Shown here: piece by piece, positions 25,393 through 32,938 of the stretch
Numbering within the stretch: position 1 is the stretch's first letter
Layout of the letters: every line of letters starts with the position of its first letter
From: JAEUMY01 sp031394355
Lineage (GTDB): Bacteria; Pseudomonadota; Gammaproteobacteria; Burkholderiales; Usitatibacteraceae
Reading direction: 5' to 3'
Length of the DNA: 64,000 nt
Assembly: GCA_031394355.1 (NCBI GenBank)
Contig: JANNSU010000008.1
Coordinates: 124,001 to 188,000 of the forward strand
The notes under the pieces: generated by a model
Database searches by the model: none
Seen by the model: the letters and a program-made list of their open reading frames with translations, nothing else
What the model was told of the DNA's origin: nothing
Position numbers and translations under genes: made by a program

Positions 25393-27048
25393 TTACCGCA
25401 CTGATGGCAACAGTTTTCCTGCGGACTGCGCGGGCACCGGAATGTCCAAAAGCTTCGCCAGTGTTGGTGCGATATCCACAACGCTCACTGGCGTGTCCAC
25501 ACGGCCCGCTGCACCGCGTCCGTAAACGAGGATCGGCACGTGCGTGTCGTAGTCGTAAGGCGTGCCATGCGTCGTGCCGCCTGGCCGTGAGCCCAGCAGC
25601 CAATAGCGCGTGGGTACGATGATGATGTCCGCCGAGAGATCCGCTACGAGATGGTTCTTCAGCAGATCGGCAAACTGCGTACCTGGCGGCAGCCCGGCTT
25701 GTACTTCTGACTTGAGCCAGGCCTGACCGATGCCGGGCTCCTTCCGCAGCAGATCGCGAATTGCGATGGCGAGCGCCTTCTCATCCACGGATTTGCTGGC
25801 CATGAGGGCTTTGTTCAACAGCACACCATTACCTGAGCTGCCGAGGAGCCAGGCACCTTCACCAAAGGTCTTGCCCACCGTTGCATTGATGCGCGCGGTC
25901 ATCTCGGTGGTGTTGAGACGACCGCCACCCCGTTTCAGACTCTGCGAATATTCGGGTACCGGCATGAAGCCATGATCCGCCGTGAGCACGGCGACGTAGT
26001 TGTCCTTGCCAACCCGGGCATCCAGGTCACGGAAAAACGCCTGCAGGCTGCGGTCCAAATGCAGCATGTGGTCATGCGAAATGCGCGATTCTGCCCCATA
26101 GGCATGATTCACATAGTCATGGCTTGAGAGGCTGACGGAGAGAATGTCCGGCGCATCGTCCTGACCCAGCGACTCTCCGCTGATCGCTGCACGCGCAAAG
26201 TCAAACGTGAGCTCGTCGCCAAACGGACTTGGCATCAGGCTCCCGTAGAAATTCGCGCCGGGTGCATCGCCTGCGCCGAATGTCATCGGCAGCTTGCCAG
26301 GGCCTGCGAACCAAGTCTGACCGTCCGCTACCGACTGCTTGTAAGCATCCTCGGGCAGCAGCGCCTTCCATGCTTGCTTGAAATACTTGTCGGCAGGCTT
26401 TGCGGCGTTGAAGGCGGTCACCCAGGCCGGATGCTCCTTCATGTAGTAGGTCGTGGTCACGAAGCTGCCCGTCTGGGCCATGTACATGTATGCCGTGCCG
26501 GTTTTTCCGGCAGGCAGGATCGCGCCGCGGTCCTTGCCTGAAATCGCGATCACTTTCGATGCCGGTGTCAGACGTTTCAGCACATCGCCGAGCGACTCCG
26601 CACGCAGATTCTTCGGGCTGGTGCCATCGAGCCGGTTGGTCTTGTGGCCGAGATAGGTGTGCGCTTCATCACCCGTGCAGTAGACCGCCTGCCCGGTGGC
26701 CGGGTCGCGCCATTCGTTGGAGAGCATGCCAGTGGCAGAAGGATGGGCGCCGGTGAGGACTGTGGCGTGTCCCACTGCCGTGACCGTGTGTGCATGGCTG
26801 TAGTGGGCATTGGCGTACCAGGTGCCTTTGTCGAGGAAGCGGCGGAAGCCATCGGGTGACAGCTGATCACGGTAGGCAGTGACCTGGCTTTGCGGGAGCC
26901 CGTCCACGACGAGCAGGACAACCAGTTTTGGCTTGGCCGCAAGGGTTGGGGCGGTTGCTTTCCCCTCCATGCGGCTCTCGTTCGATGCGCAGCCTGTGTG
27001 AAGTGTGATGAGGGCTGCGCAAAGCAGGACCAGTGAAAGTCTTTTCAT
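25393..27048 (-). CDS. PafA-like alkaline phosphatase family lipoprotein
   Basis: 551 residues in the alkaline phosphatase/nucleotide pyrophosphatase superfamily. The N-terminus has a lipobox (ITLHTGC). The metal site begins LVVLLVVDGLPQSQV, and the nucleophile is the Thr in HTVTAVGHATVLTG, as in PafA-type phosphomonoesterases. A later TADHGF supplies further metal ligands. It probably releases phosphate from organic esters in the periplasm. An imperfect palindrome copy lies in the middle. Confidence 0.88.
   Translation of the reverse strand: MKRLSLVLLCAALITLHTGCASNESRMEGKATAPTLAAKPKLVVLLVVDGLPQSQVTAYRDQLSPDGFRRFLDKGTWYANAHYSHAHTVTAVGHATVLTGAHPSATGMLSNEWRDPATGQAVYCTGDEAHTYLGHKTNRLDGTSPKNLRAESLGDVLKRLTPASKVIAISGKDRGAILPAGKTGTAYMYMAQTGSFVTTTYYMKEHPAWVTAFNAAKPADKYFKQAWKALLPEDAYKQSVADGQTWFAGPGKLPMTFGAGDAPGANFYGSLMPSPFGDELTFDFARAAISGESLGQDDAPDILSVSLSSHDYVNHAYGAESRISHDHMLHLDRSLQAFFRDLDARVGKDNYVAVLTADHGFMPVPEYSQSLKRGGGRLNTTEMTARINATVGKTFGEGAWLLGSSGNGVLLNKALMASKSVDEKALAIAIRDLLRKEPGIGQAWLKSEVQAGLPPGTQFADLLKNHLVADLSADIIIVPTRYWLLGSRPGGTTHGTPYDYDTHVPILVYGRGAAGRVDTPVSVVDIAPTLAKLLDIPVPAQSAGKLLPSVR
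25944..25955. repeat. Palindrome copy 10, one mismatch (GCGAATATTCGG)
   Basis: Inside the PafA-like gene; read as P-E-Y-S-Q. Confidence 0.8.
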
Positions 27049-27360
27049 GGGAAGTCCGATATGAACGATAGCGGCATTCTGGCCGTCTGTTCGTTGCGAC
27101 GCAACCGACGTGAGCGCTGCTGTCGATATTCCTCATCCAGAGGCTCGGTATCAGCAAGCAGCCCTCGACAGGTACATCCCTTTGATTCATCGGCGCAATC
27201 ATTCGCGAAGTGTCTTGGGCGCCTTGCCGGCTCGACGGGAAAACCAGAATCCTTGTCAGCCGATTGATCTTTGACGCGTTGAGTGGTCACGGCCTGCGCA
27301 CGTTCTGCGCACGCGGTCTACCGGCCGGGAAATTTCCAGCGACCCTGCAGAGGAGATGTC
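27049..27360. other. Divergent intergenic region, phosphatase / repeat protein
   Basis: A 312-bp gap that must hold both promoters. A 68-codon frame at 27061-27267 is basic and Ser/Arg-rich, with no ribosome-binding site, and is not supported. No RNA or repeat was seen. Confidence 0.5.
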
Positions 27361-27981
27361 ATGTTGAACAGAAGATTCCTGATCGGATTGCTGGCAGCGA
27401 CATCGCTCGCCGTCTTTGCTGCACCGTCATGGGCCAAGACAAGTGTCGACGTGTTTCTGAGTTTCGGTCCGCCTGCCCTGCGCTACGAACACATCCCCGC
27501 ACCGCGCGTCGGCTTTGTCTGGGCACCCGGCTACTGGGATTGGCGCGGGAACGCCTATGTGTGGATCGTCGGCAGCTATGTGCGCGAACGCCCCGGCTAC
27601 TACTGGTATGCGCCGACATGGGCGCGCGGTTCGAACGGCTGGTATTCGCAGCCCGGCCGCTGGGACCGCCAGCAACCCGTCTACTACCGCCATGACAATG
27701 ATCGCGATGGCATACCGAACTATCGTGACCCAACGCCAAATGGGCGGTATGGCTACGACTCACGCAACCATTACCGCGACAACGATCGCGATGGCATTCC
27801 CAATTATCGCGATGCCACGCCCAATGGTCGTGGCCACCACTACTATCGTGACGGACGCCATGACTATCGCGACAATGACCGCGATGGCATCCCGAACTAC
27901 CGTGACCGTCGCCCCCATGATCGCGACAATGATGGCCGGCCGGATCGCTACGATCGCAGGCCGTATGATCCGCGGCATTGA
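27361..27981 (+). CDS. Exported YXWXG-type protein with Asp-rich calcium-binding-like repeats
   Basis: 206 residues. A signal peptide ends APSWA. The central part has aromatic-rich segments (VWAPGYWDWRGNAYVWIVGSY) typical of YXWXGXW-repeat outer-envelope proteins. The C-terminal third contains three DNDRDGIPNYRD repeats separated by Tyr/His/Arg linkers, resembling thrombospondin type-3 calcium loops. A GAGGAGATGTC site precedes ATG 27361. A terminator follows at once. The DNA of the repeats is also near-identical, suggesting recent expansion. Confidence 0.82.
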   Translation: MLNRRFLIGLLAATSLAVFAAPSWAKTSVDVFLSFGPPALRYEHIPAPRVGFVWAPGYWDWRGNAYVWIVGSYVRERPGYYWYAPTWARGSNGWYSQPGRWDRQQPVYYRHDNDRDGIPNYRDPTPNGRYGYDSRNHYRDNDRDGIPNYRDATPNGRGHHYYRDGRHDYRDNDRDGIPNYRDRRPHDRDNDGRPDRYDRRPYDPRH

Positions 27982-27998
27982 TGCAGCGGTGCAATGAC

Positions 27999-28025
27999 AA
28001 AGGGCGGAGGGGACTCCGCCCTTTT
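27999..28025 (+). terminator. Rho-independent terminator
   Basis: AAAGGGCGGAG, a short loop, and CTCCGCCCTTTTT lie 18 bp after the repeat-protein stop. Confidence 0.85.
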
Positions 28026-28065
28026 TCCATTCAAGGTCCCTGAGGTTCTGAAAGCACGCTGACGC

Positions 28066-28446
28066 TCAACCGGAGAAATTCAGCTCCACGCCATTGCCTG
28101 CAGGATCCGAGAAGAATATCTGCCGCACAGTTGTTCCCGGCACGGTCTGTACCGTGTGGCGAATATTCGCGTGCTGCAGCTTGGCCACCATCGCGTCGAA
28201 ATCCGTGCAGGTGAATGCAGCATGGTCAAACGTCGTCGACATGTGCGTCGCGCGTACATCGCCGGGCAGGGCTTCGGACAGGTGGAGTACAGGGTCGCTG
28301 CCAGCGTAGAGCCAGTAGCCGTGGGTGTTGAAGGGCGGGCGGTCGCCGACATTCAGGCCGACCACGTCACAGTAGAAATCGCGCAGTGCGTCCAACAGCA
28401 CGCGCGGGGCGCGCAGGTTGTAGTGGTCTAGGCCGATGGTTGGCAT
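28066..28446 (-). CDS. VOC-superfamily (glyoxalase/dioxygenase-like) protein
   Basis: 126 residues. The two beta-alpha-beta modules are clear: IGLDHYNLRAPRVLLDALRDFY at the N-terminus and the closing SDPAGNGVELNF. The metal-ligand pattern (His near 6, His near 60-70, Glu near the end) is retained, so it may be an active metalloenzyme. The substrate is unknown. The start at 28446 excludes an upstream stretch that is translated extragenic repeat. A perfect palindrome copy encodes A-N-I-R. Confidence 0.85.
   Translation of the reverse strand: MPTIGLDHYNLRAPRVLLDALRDFYCDVVGLNVGDRPPFNTHGYWLYAGSDPVLHLSEALPGDVRATHMSTTFDHAAFTCTDFDAMVAKLQHANIRHTVQTVPGTTVRQIFFSDPAGNGVELNFSG
28159..28170. repeat. GCGAATATTCGC palindrome copy 11 (perfect)
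   Basis: Inside the VOC gene; read as A-N-I-R. Confidence 0.95.
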
Positions 28447-28486
28447 GCCGAAATTCCTGATCAGGTAAGTCCGATTCACAACTATC

Positions 28487-28515
28487 TCGTCATTCCGGCG
28501 AAAGCCGGAATCCAG
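28487..28515. repeat. Extragenic CGTCATTCCGGCGAAAGCCGGAA-type repeat
   Basis: A TTCCGGC/GCCGGAA inverted repeat around GAAA, ending in TCCAG. Related elements are at 30365-30443, 34293-34322 and 38575-38663. Confidence 0.8.
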
Positions 28516-28618
28516 CGTCTTCCAACTCTCGAACACCGCACTGCAGAAGTCGAACCATCATTGCTGGATTCGGCTCAATTGCAACCCCCGGCCGGTATGA
28601 CGCACTCTGTGGACGAGT

Positions 28619-29995
28619 TCAGCGCGTCACAAACTGCCTCTCAAACGCCTCCAGCTTCTTGCGAATATTCGCACCGATGTGAATCTGCGGCTGGCTGGGA
28701 TCGTGGTTCTCTGCCAGCTCACGTTTCTCGATTTCCGGCTTTGCGGCGTCGAACGCACCGATGAAGGAATGCGTTTTGCTCAGGTTGTCTTCGAAGTACG
28801 CCTTTCCGAAGTAAGTCCACTCCGCCTCGTTGCTGCAGCCGAACGACGTGCGATTGATGGCTGCAGCGGTCAGAATCAGCGTGTTGTCGTCCTTCAGCGC
28901 GTCGACGAACCCGCCCGAGTAACAGGCCGATACCACCAGCACGCGATGTTTGATACCGGATTGGTCGAGCATGTCGCGCAGCGCTTTCGGCGTGAAATCC
29001 TGAAAGCGCACCGGCCAGTTGTTCAAATAGAATTTGTGATCCGGGCTGCCGTGGGAAGTCAGGAAGAGAAACAGGATGTCCTCGTCCTTGTTCATGCGCT
29101 CTGCGATGGCCCGGACACTGTCACGCACGCTGGTGACACTCGCGATGGGGATCGTGTCGTGCGTGTGTCGGCTGTTGATGAGCTGCAGCGTGCGGCCTTT
29201 CGCATCAAATTGCGTTTCGATGATCCCGGTGACCTTGCGCACTTCGCGCAAAAACACATCCTGGCTGGCGTCGCCTGCCACGCTCAACGCATAGAGGTCG
29301 ATGCGATCGGGTCGCTCCGGCTGGATAGCATCAAGGTGCTTTTGCAGCAGCTCGGCGTGGGAATAAAGACGCGCTTCATCCGCAGGGGAGGATCGTAGCG
29401 GGGTGTCGTCGCGTTCCACGCGCGGCGGATACCACAGCTGGCGGTCCGGCTGAAGACTGATCCAGGGAAATGTCCACGCCATCAACGCAGCAATGAGCGC
29501 AGGTCCCGCGATCAGACGCGGCTGGGGAGACAGGCGCGTCGCATACACCACCATGCAGAGTGCCGGCCATGCCGGTGCCACGTTGTAGTAGAGAACCATC
29601 ACGATGAACTCGTGGCGCGGCATGAGCGCCTTGCTGACAGGCAGCCAGGTCAGGTACACCAGCACATCGGTCCAGAAGAACACCAGCAGCGCAGCGAGCA
29701 GCAGTTCCGCCATGCGCGTCACGGTATGCGTGAGGTAAGCGGCCAGCACCACGCCGATTGCCAGCAGCGGCAAGTGCACCATCGCACCGGACACGGCCCA
29801 GGTTTCGAATCGGCCCGTGAGGCCGTATTGGGTGAAATTGAAGAGGGCAGGTGTGGCCAGCGACAGCACAGCCATCACGCCGATGAGCCACCAGGGTGCG
29901 GCAAGCGTATCGTTGCGCGGGCGGCGGAACACGGCAAGTCGTGCGCCGTCATGCAGGGCGTCGATGAATTGGCGCCACTTGCCAAGAGAATTCAC
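28619..29995 (-). CDS. Membrane-anchored C13 (legumain-like) cysteine peptidase
   Basis: 458 residues. The N-terminal 190 residues carry six or so membrane helices. The C-terminal caspase-fold domain shows the His motif FLTSHGSPDH and the Cys motif VLVVSACYSGGF, the C13 catalytic dyad. Bacterial C13 peptidases are poorly characterised. The GTG start overlaps the stop of a small membrane protein gene (GTGA), so the two are co-translated. A palindrome copy lies 42 bp before the end, read as A-N-I-R. Confidence 0.88.
   Translation of the reverse strand: MNSLGKWRQFIDALHDGARLAVFRRPRNDTLAAPWWLIGVMAVLSLATPALFNFTQYGLTGRFETWAVSGAMVHLPLLAIGVVLAAYLTHTVTRMAELLLAALLVFFWTDVLVYLTWLPVSKALMPRHEFIVMVLYYNVAPAWPALCMVVYATRLSPQPRLIAGPALIAALMAWTFPWISLQPDRQLWYPPRVERDDTPLRSSPADEARLYSHAELLQKHLDAIQPERPDRIDLYALSVAGDASQDVFLREVRKVTGIIETQFDAKGRTLQLINSRHTHDTIPIASVTSVRDSVRAIAERMNKDEDILFLFLTSHGSPDHKFYLNNWPVRFQDFTPKALRDMLDQSGIKHRVLVVSACYSGGFVDALKDDNTLILTAAAINRTSFGCSNEAEWTYFGKAYFEDNLSKTHSFIGAFDAAKPEIEKRELAENHDPSQPQIHIGANIRKKLEAFERQFVTR
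28661..28672. repeat. GCGAATATTCGC palindrome copy 12 (perfect)
   Basis: Near the 3' end of the C13 peptidase gene; read as A-N-I-R. Confidence 0.95.
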
Positions 29996-30333
29996 TGCTC
30001 AGTGGCCTTCCGAACTGTTGAGACGAACCACATGATCAGGACCAATGCGCCGGGGATGCTGATGACGACATAGGGTGGAATGAAAGCCAGAGGAGCGCCA
30101 TGTGCGTCAAACCCGGGAATCAACTTGTATGTGGCCACGAGTCCTGAAGTCCCTGCAGCGAGCCACAAGGCAAACAAGAAAATGGAATACCCGATCGATG
30201 CAAGCAAAGGGTGATACGAGAATCGTCTTCCCCAGACTCCGGCCACGTATGCCGCGGGCAGAAAACCAACCAGTGCGGTCACTGTCCCCGGAAGAAACGC
30301 CACCAGCACAGCCATCCAATCGGAAGGAGTCAT
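29992..30333 (-). CDS. Small membrane protein coupled to the C13 peptidase
   Basis: 113 residues with three hydrophobic helices (MAVLVAFLPGTVTALVGFLP, LLASIGYSIFLFALWLAAG, YVVISIPGALVLIMWFV). No family was recognised. The stop overlaps the peptidase GTG start, which argues for a joint complex or a shared role. The longer frame to 30372 begins inside an extragenic repeat and is not used. Confidence 0.65.
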   Translation of the reverse strand: MTPSDWMAVLVAFLPGTVTALVGFLPAAYVAGVWGRRFSYHPLLASIGYSIFLFALWLAAGTSGLVATYKLIPGFDAHGAPLAFIPPYVVISIPGALVLIMWFVSTVRKATEQ

Positions 30334-30364
30334 CGTGTCAGGGTTTCTTGACTGTTCATGAGCG

Positions 30365-30443
30365 GTCGTCATACCGGCGGAAGCCGGTATCCAGTGCCTT
30401 GGCTGCTAACGTCGCTGGACCCCGGCTTTCGCCGGGGTGACGG
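30365..30443. repeat. Composite extragenic repeat
   Basis: The left half holds CATACCGGCGGAAGCCGGTA then TCCAG. The right half is GCTGGACCCCGGC TTTC GCCGGGGTGACG. Together they look like a paired REP-type element. Confidence 0.8.
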
Positions 30444-30498
30444 CGATTCTTTTTCCAATCGGAATCCAAGGTGGAGAGTTCAAATGTCCCAGGCTGCA

Positions 30499-32277
30499 TT
30501 AAGCCTTCCATACATCCCGCAGTGTCACCGCCCGGTTGAACACCGGCGCGCCATCCTTCGAGTCTTTGCGATCCGCGACGAAATAGCCGTGACGCTCGAA
30601 CTGGAAGCGGTCTTCTGCCTTGGCATTTTTCAGTGACGGCTCAAGCTGGGCCGTGATGATCTGCTTCGAATTCGGATTCAGGTCATCGAGGAAATTGCCG
30701 CTTTCCTTGCCCGGATTCGGCGCTTTGAAGAGGCGATCAAACAGACGCACCTCGCACGTGTAAGCCTGCGCTGCACTCACCCAATGGATCACGCCCTTGG
30801 TCTTGTACGTGTCTGCACCTGGCGTGCCGCTCTTCGAATCCGGCGAATATTCGCAATGTACGGCGATGATATTGCCTGCTGCATCCTTCTCGCAGCCCGT
30901 GCACTTCACCACGAAGCCGTACTTCAGCCGCACCTGATTGCCGGGGAACAAACGGAAGTAGCCCTTGGCGGGCACTTCCTGAAAGTCTTCGCGCTCGATC
31001 CACAGCTCGTGCGAAAACGGCATGACCCGTTTGCCCAGCTCCGCCTTCAGCGGATGGTTGGGAGCCAGACATTCCTCGCTCTGGCCCTCCGGATAGTTGG
31101 TGATGATGAGCTTCAGCGGGTCGAGCACGGCGACGCGTCGCTCACAGCTTTCGTTCATCACTTCACGCATGCAGTCTTCGAGGATGGTGAATTCAATCCA
31201 GCTGTTCTGCTTTGACACACCCACGCGGTCGGCCATGAGCTGGAAGCCCGCGGGCGTGTAGCCGCGACGGCGCGCGCCCACGAGGGTCGGCATGCGCGGA
31301 TCGTCCCAGCCGTCTACACGCTTCTCATCCACGAGTTGCTTCAGATAGCGCTTGCTGGTGATGATGTAGGTGAGGTTGAGCCGAGAGAACTCGATCTGCT
31401 GTGGCAGCGGGCGCTGCAGCTTGCCGTGTTGCGCCAGCTTCTCCAGCAGCCAATCGTAGAACGGCCGCTGGTCTTCGAACTCCAGCGTGCAAATGGAATG
31501 CGTGATGTTTTCCAGCGCGTCCTCGATGGGATGTGCATAGGTGTACATCGGATAGATGTGCCACTTGTCACCGGCGCGGTGGTGATGCGCATGCTTCACG
31601 CGATAGATGGCCGGATCGCGCAGGTTGATGTTGCCGGAGGACATGTCGATCTTGGTTCGCAACACGTGGCTGCCTTCGGCATGTTTGCCGTCGCGCATGT
31701 CGCGGAAGAGCTGCAGGTTTTCGGCCACGCTGCGTTCGCGGAACGGCGAATTCTTGCCCGGCTCGGTCAACGTGCCACGACTGGTGCGCATGTCCTCGGC
31801 AGTTTGCGAGTCGACATACGCCTCACCATGTTCTATCAATGTCTCGGCAAATTCATACATCCAGTCGAAGTAGTCGCTGGCGAAGTAGAGATGCGCCTTG
31901 CCATTCGCATTCCAGTCGCAACCCAGCCAAAGCATGGCGTCGATGATGCCATCGACAAATTCCTGCTCTTCCTTCTCCGGGTTGGTGTCGTCGAAACGCA
32001 GGTGGCAGATGCCGCCGTAGTCCTTCGCCAGCCCGAAGTTGAGGAGGATGGATTTGGCATGGCCGAAGTGCAGATAGCCGTTTGGCTCAGGCGGGAAGCG
32101 GGTGCGAATATTCGCAGCGTCCTTCGGCTGGCCCAGATGTTTCTCTGCCGGCCCGGGTGCGCCACCCCAGGTGCGCTGGCCAAACTTGCCCTGTGCCAGA
32201 TCGGCGTCGATGGCGTTCTTGATGAAATTCGTGATGTGTGCGGCATCTGCGGCCGGTGCGGAGGGTCCGTTGGACAT
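30499..32277 (-). CDS. glnS: Glutaminyl-tRNA synthetase
   Basis: 592 residues, slightly longer than the usual 550-580 because of an N-terminal extension. It is a class I synthetase charging tRNA-Gln. The nucleotide-binding motif is HFGHAK within RFPPEPNGYLHFGHAKS (HIGH-like), and the KMSKS equivalent is ITSKRYLKQL rather than the common x-M/L-SKRKL. The C-terminal anticodon-binding beta barrels (DFQEVPAKGYFRL, KGVIHWVSAAQA) are complete. Two palindrome copies fall in the coding sequence and appear to have changed residues. ATG 32277 is favoured; the frame to 32664 is not glnS-like. Confidence 0.97.
   Translation of the reverse strand: MSNGPSAPAADAAHITNFIKNAIDADLAQGKFGQRTWGGAPGPAEKHLGQPKDAANIRTRFPPEPNGYLHFGHAKSILLNFGLAKDYGGICHLRFDDTNPEKEEQEFVDGIIDAMLWLGCDWNANGKAHLYFASDYFDWMYEFAETLIEHGEAYVDSQTAEDMRTSRGTLTEPGKNSPFRERSVAENLQLFRDMRDGKHAEGSHVLRTKIDMSSGNINLRDPAIYRVKHAHHHRAGDKWHIYPMYTYAHPIEDALENITHSICTLEFEDQRPFYDWLLEKLAQHGKLQRPLPQQIEFSRLNLTYIITSKRYLKQLVDEKRVDGWDDPRMPTLVGARRRGYTPAGFQLMADRVGVSKQNSWIEFTILEDCMREVMNESCERRVAVLDPLKLIITNYPEGQSEECLAPNHPLKAELGKRVMPFSHELWIEREDFQEVPAKGYFRLFPGNQVRLKYGFVVKCTGCEKDAAGNIIAVHCEYSPDSKSGTPGADTYKTKGVIHWVSAAQAYTCEVRLFDRLFKAPNPGKESGNFLDDLNPNSKQIITAQLEPSLKNAKAEDRFQFERHGYFVADRKDSKDGAPVFNRAVTLRDVWKA
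30843..30854. repeat. GCGAATATTCGC palindrome copy 13 (perfect)
   Basis: Inside glnS, in the anticodon-binding region; read as C-E-Y-S, where homologues usually have C-T-Y-D. Confidence 0.95.
32104..32115. repeat. GCGAATATTCGC palindrome copy 14 (perfect)
   Basis: Inside glnS, directly before the conserved T-R-F-P-P-E-P-N-G; read as A-N-I-R. Confidence 0.95.
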
Positions 32278-32563
32278 GGTGCGGGTGCTGAAGAGCGAAA
32301 CCGCGATTATCCCTGAACGGATTGTGCGGTGCAGCGCAGGATCGCCTGCGCGACCTTGGGCGCGTGGCATTGTTGCCTGACTGGCACTGAACTTCGGCAA
32401 AGATTGCGCAAAATCAAATGCGCAGCAATCCGGGGTTCGTTGGCGACTTCCTGCAATGTTTGGTTGCGAATTCAGCCTTGAAGCGGGGAGGCTCTGGATG
32501 CATGTGCGGATTGCGGGCAGCAATTGTTCGTATCCAGATTGACCTACCAACAAGGAGATTCTC

Positions 32564-32881
32564 ATGAAGCAAATGTTCTTCACTATCGCAGCTCTCGTCG
32601 CTGGTGCCGGCCTCACTGCTGGCGCAATGGCCCTTCCCGGCGCCCACGGCAAGCCGGCGGGCACACATCAAGCTTGCCAGCAGGAAGGCACGCAGGGGAA
32701 TTGCCCCATGCGAGCCGGCAAACATGGCCAACACCCTGGCATGCATCAGGGCAAGGGCCATGGCATGCATGGGGGCATGGGCCACGGAATGCATGGTGTC
32801 GGCCATCAGCACGGCAAAGGCGAAGAGTGCAGTCACGCAGGTAAACCTGAATGCGAGCGACAGGCACCGAAACAGCAGTGA
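32564..32881 (+). CDS. Small exported His/Met/Gly-rich protein, possible metal binder
   Basis: 105 residues. The signal peptide is clear (AALVAGAGLTAGAMA). The mature part is rich in His (about one in five), Met and Gly, with repeated G-M-H-G units, plus four Cys. This composition suggests binding of copper or nickel in the periplasm, as in other His/Met-rich small proteins; it is inferred from composition only. An AAGGAG site precedes the ATG. It is divergent from glnS and convergent with the J-like/trypsin gene. Confidence 0.72.
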   Translation: MKQMFFTIAALVAGAGLTAGAMALPGAHGKPAGTHQACQQEGTQGNCPMRAGKHGQHPGMHQGKGHGMHGGMGHGMHGVGHQHGKGEECSHAGKPECERQAPKQQ

Positions 32882-32938
32882 TGCGGATACCGTGCGTGGC
32901 GCATAGCCTGCGCCACGTACGGCGAACTGCCAGCCAGA

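Noticed and set aside
27061..27267. 68-codon frame between the phosphatase and the repeat protein
   Set aside because: Arg/Ser-rich, no ribosome-binding site, and it occupies the expected divergent promoter region.
32278..32664. N-terminal extension of glnS up to 32664
   Set aside because: The added 129 residues do not resemble any GlnRS segment and begin without a convincing start site.
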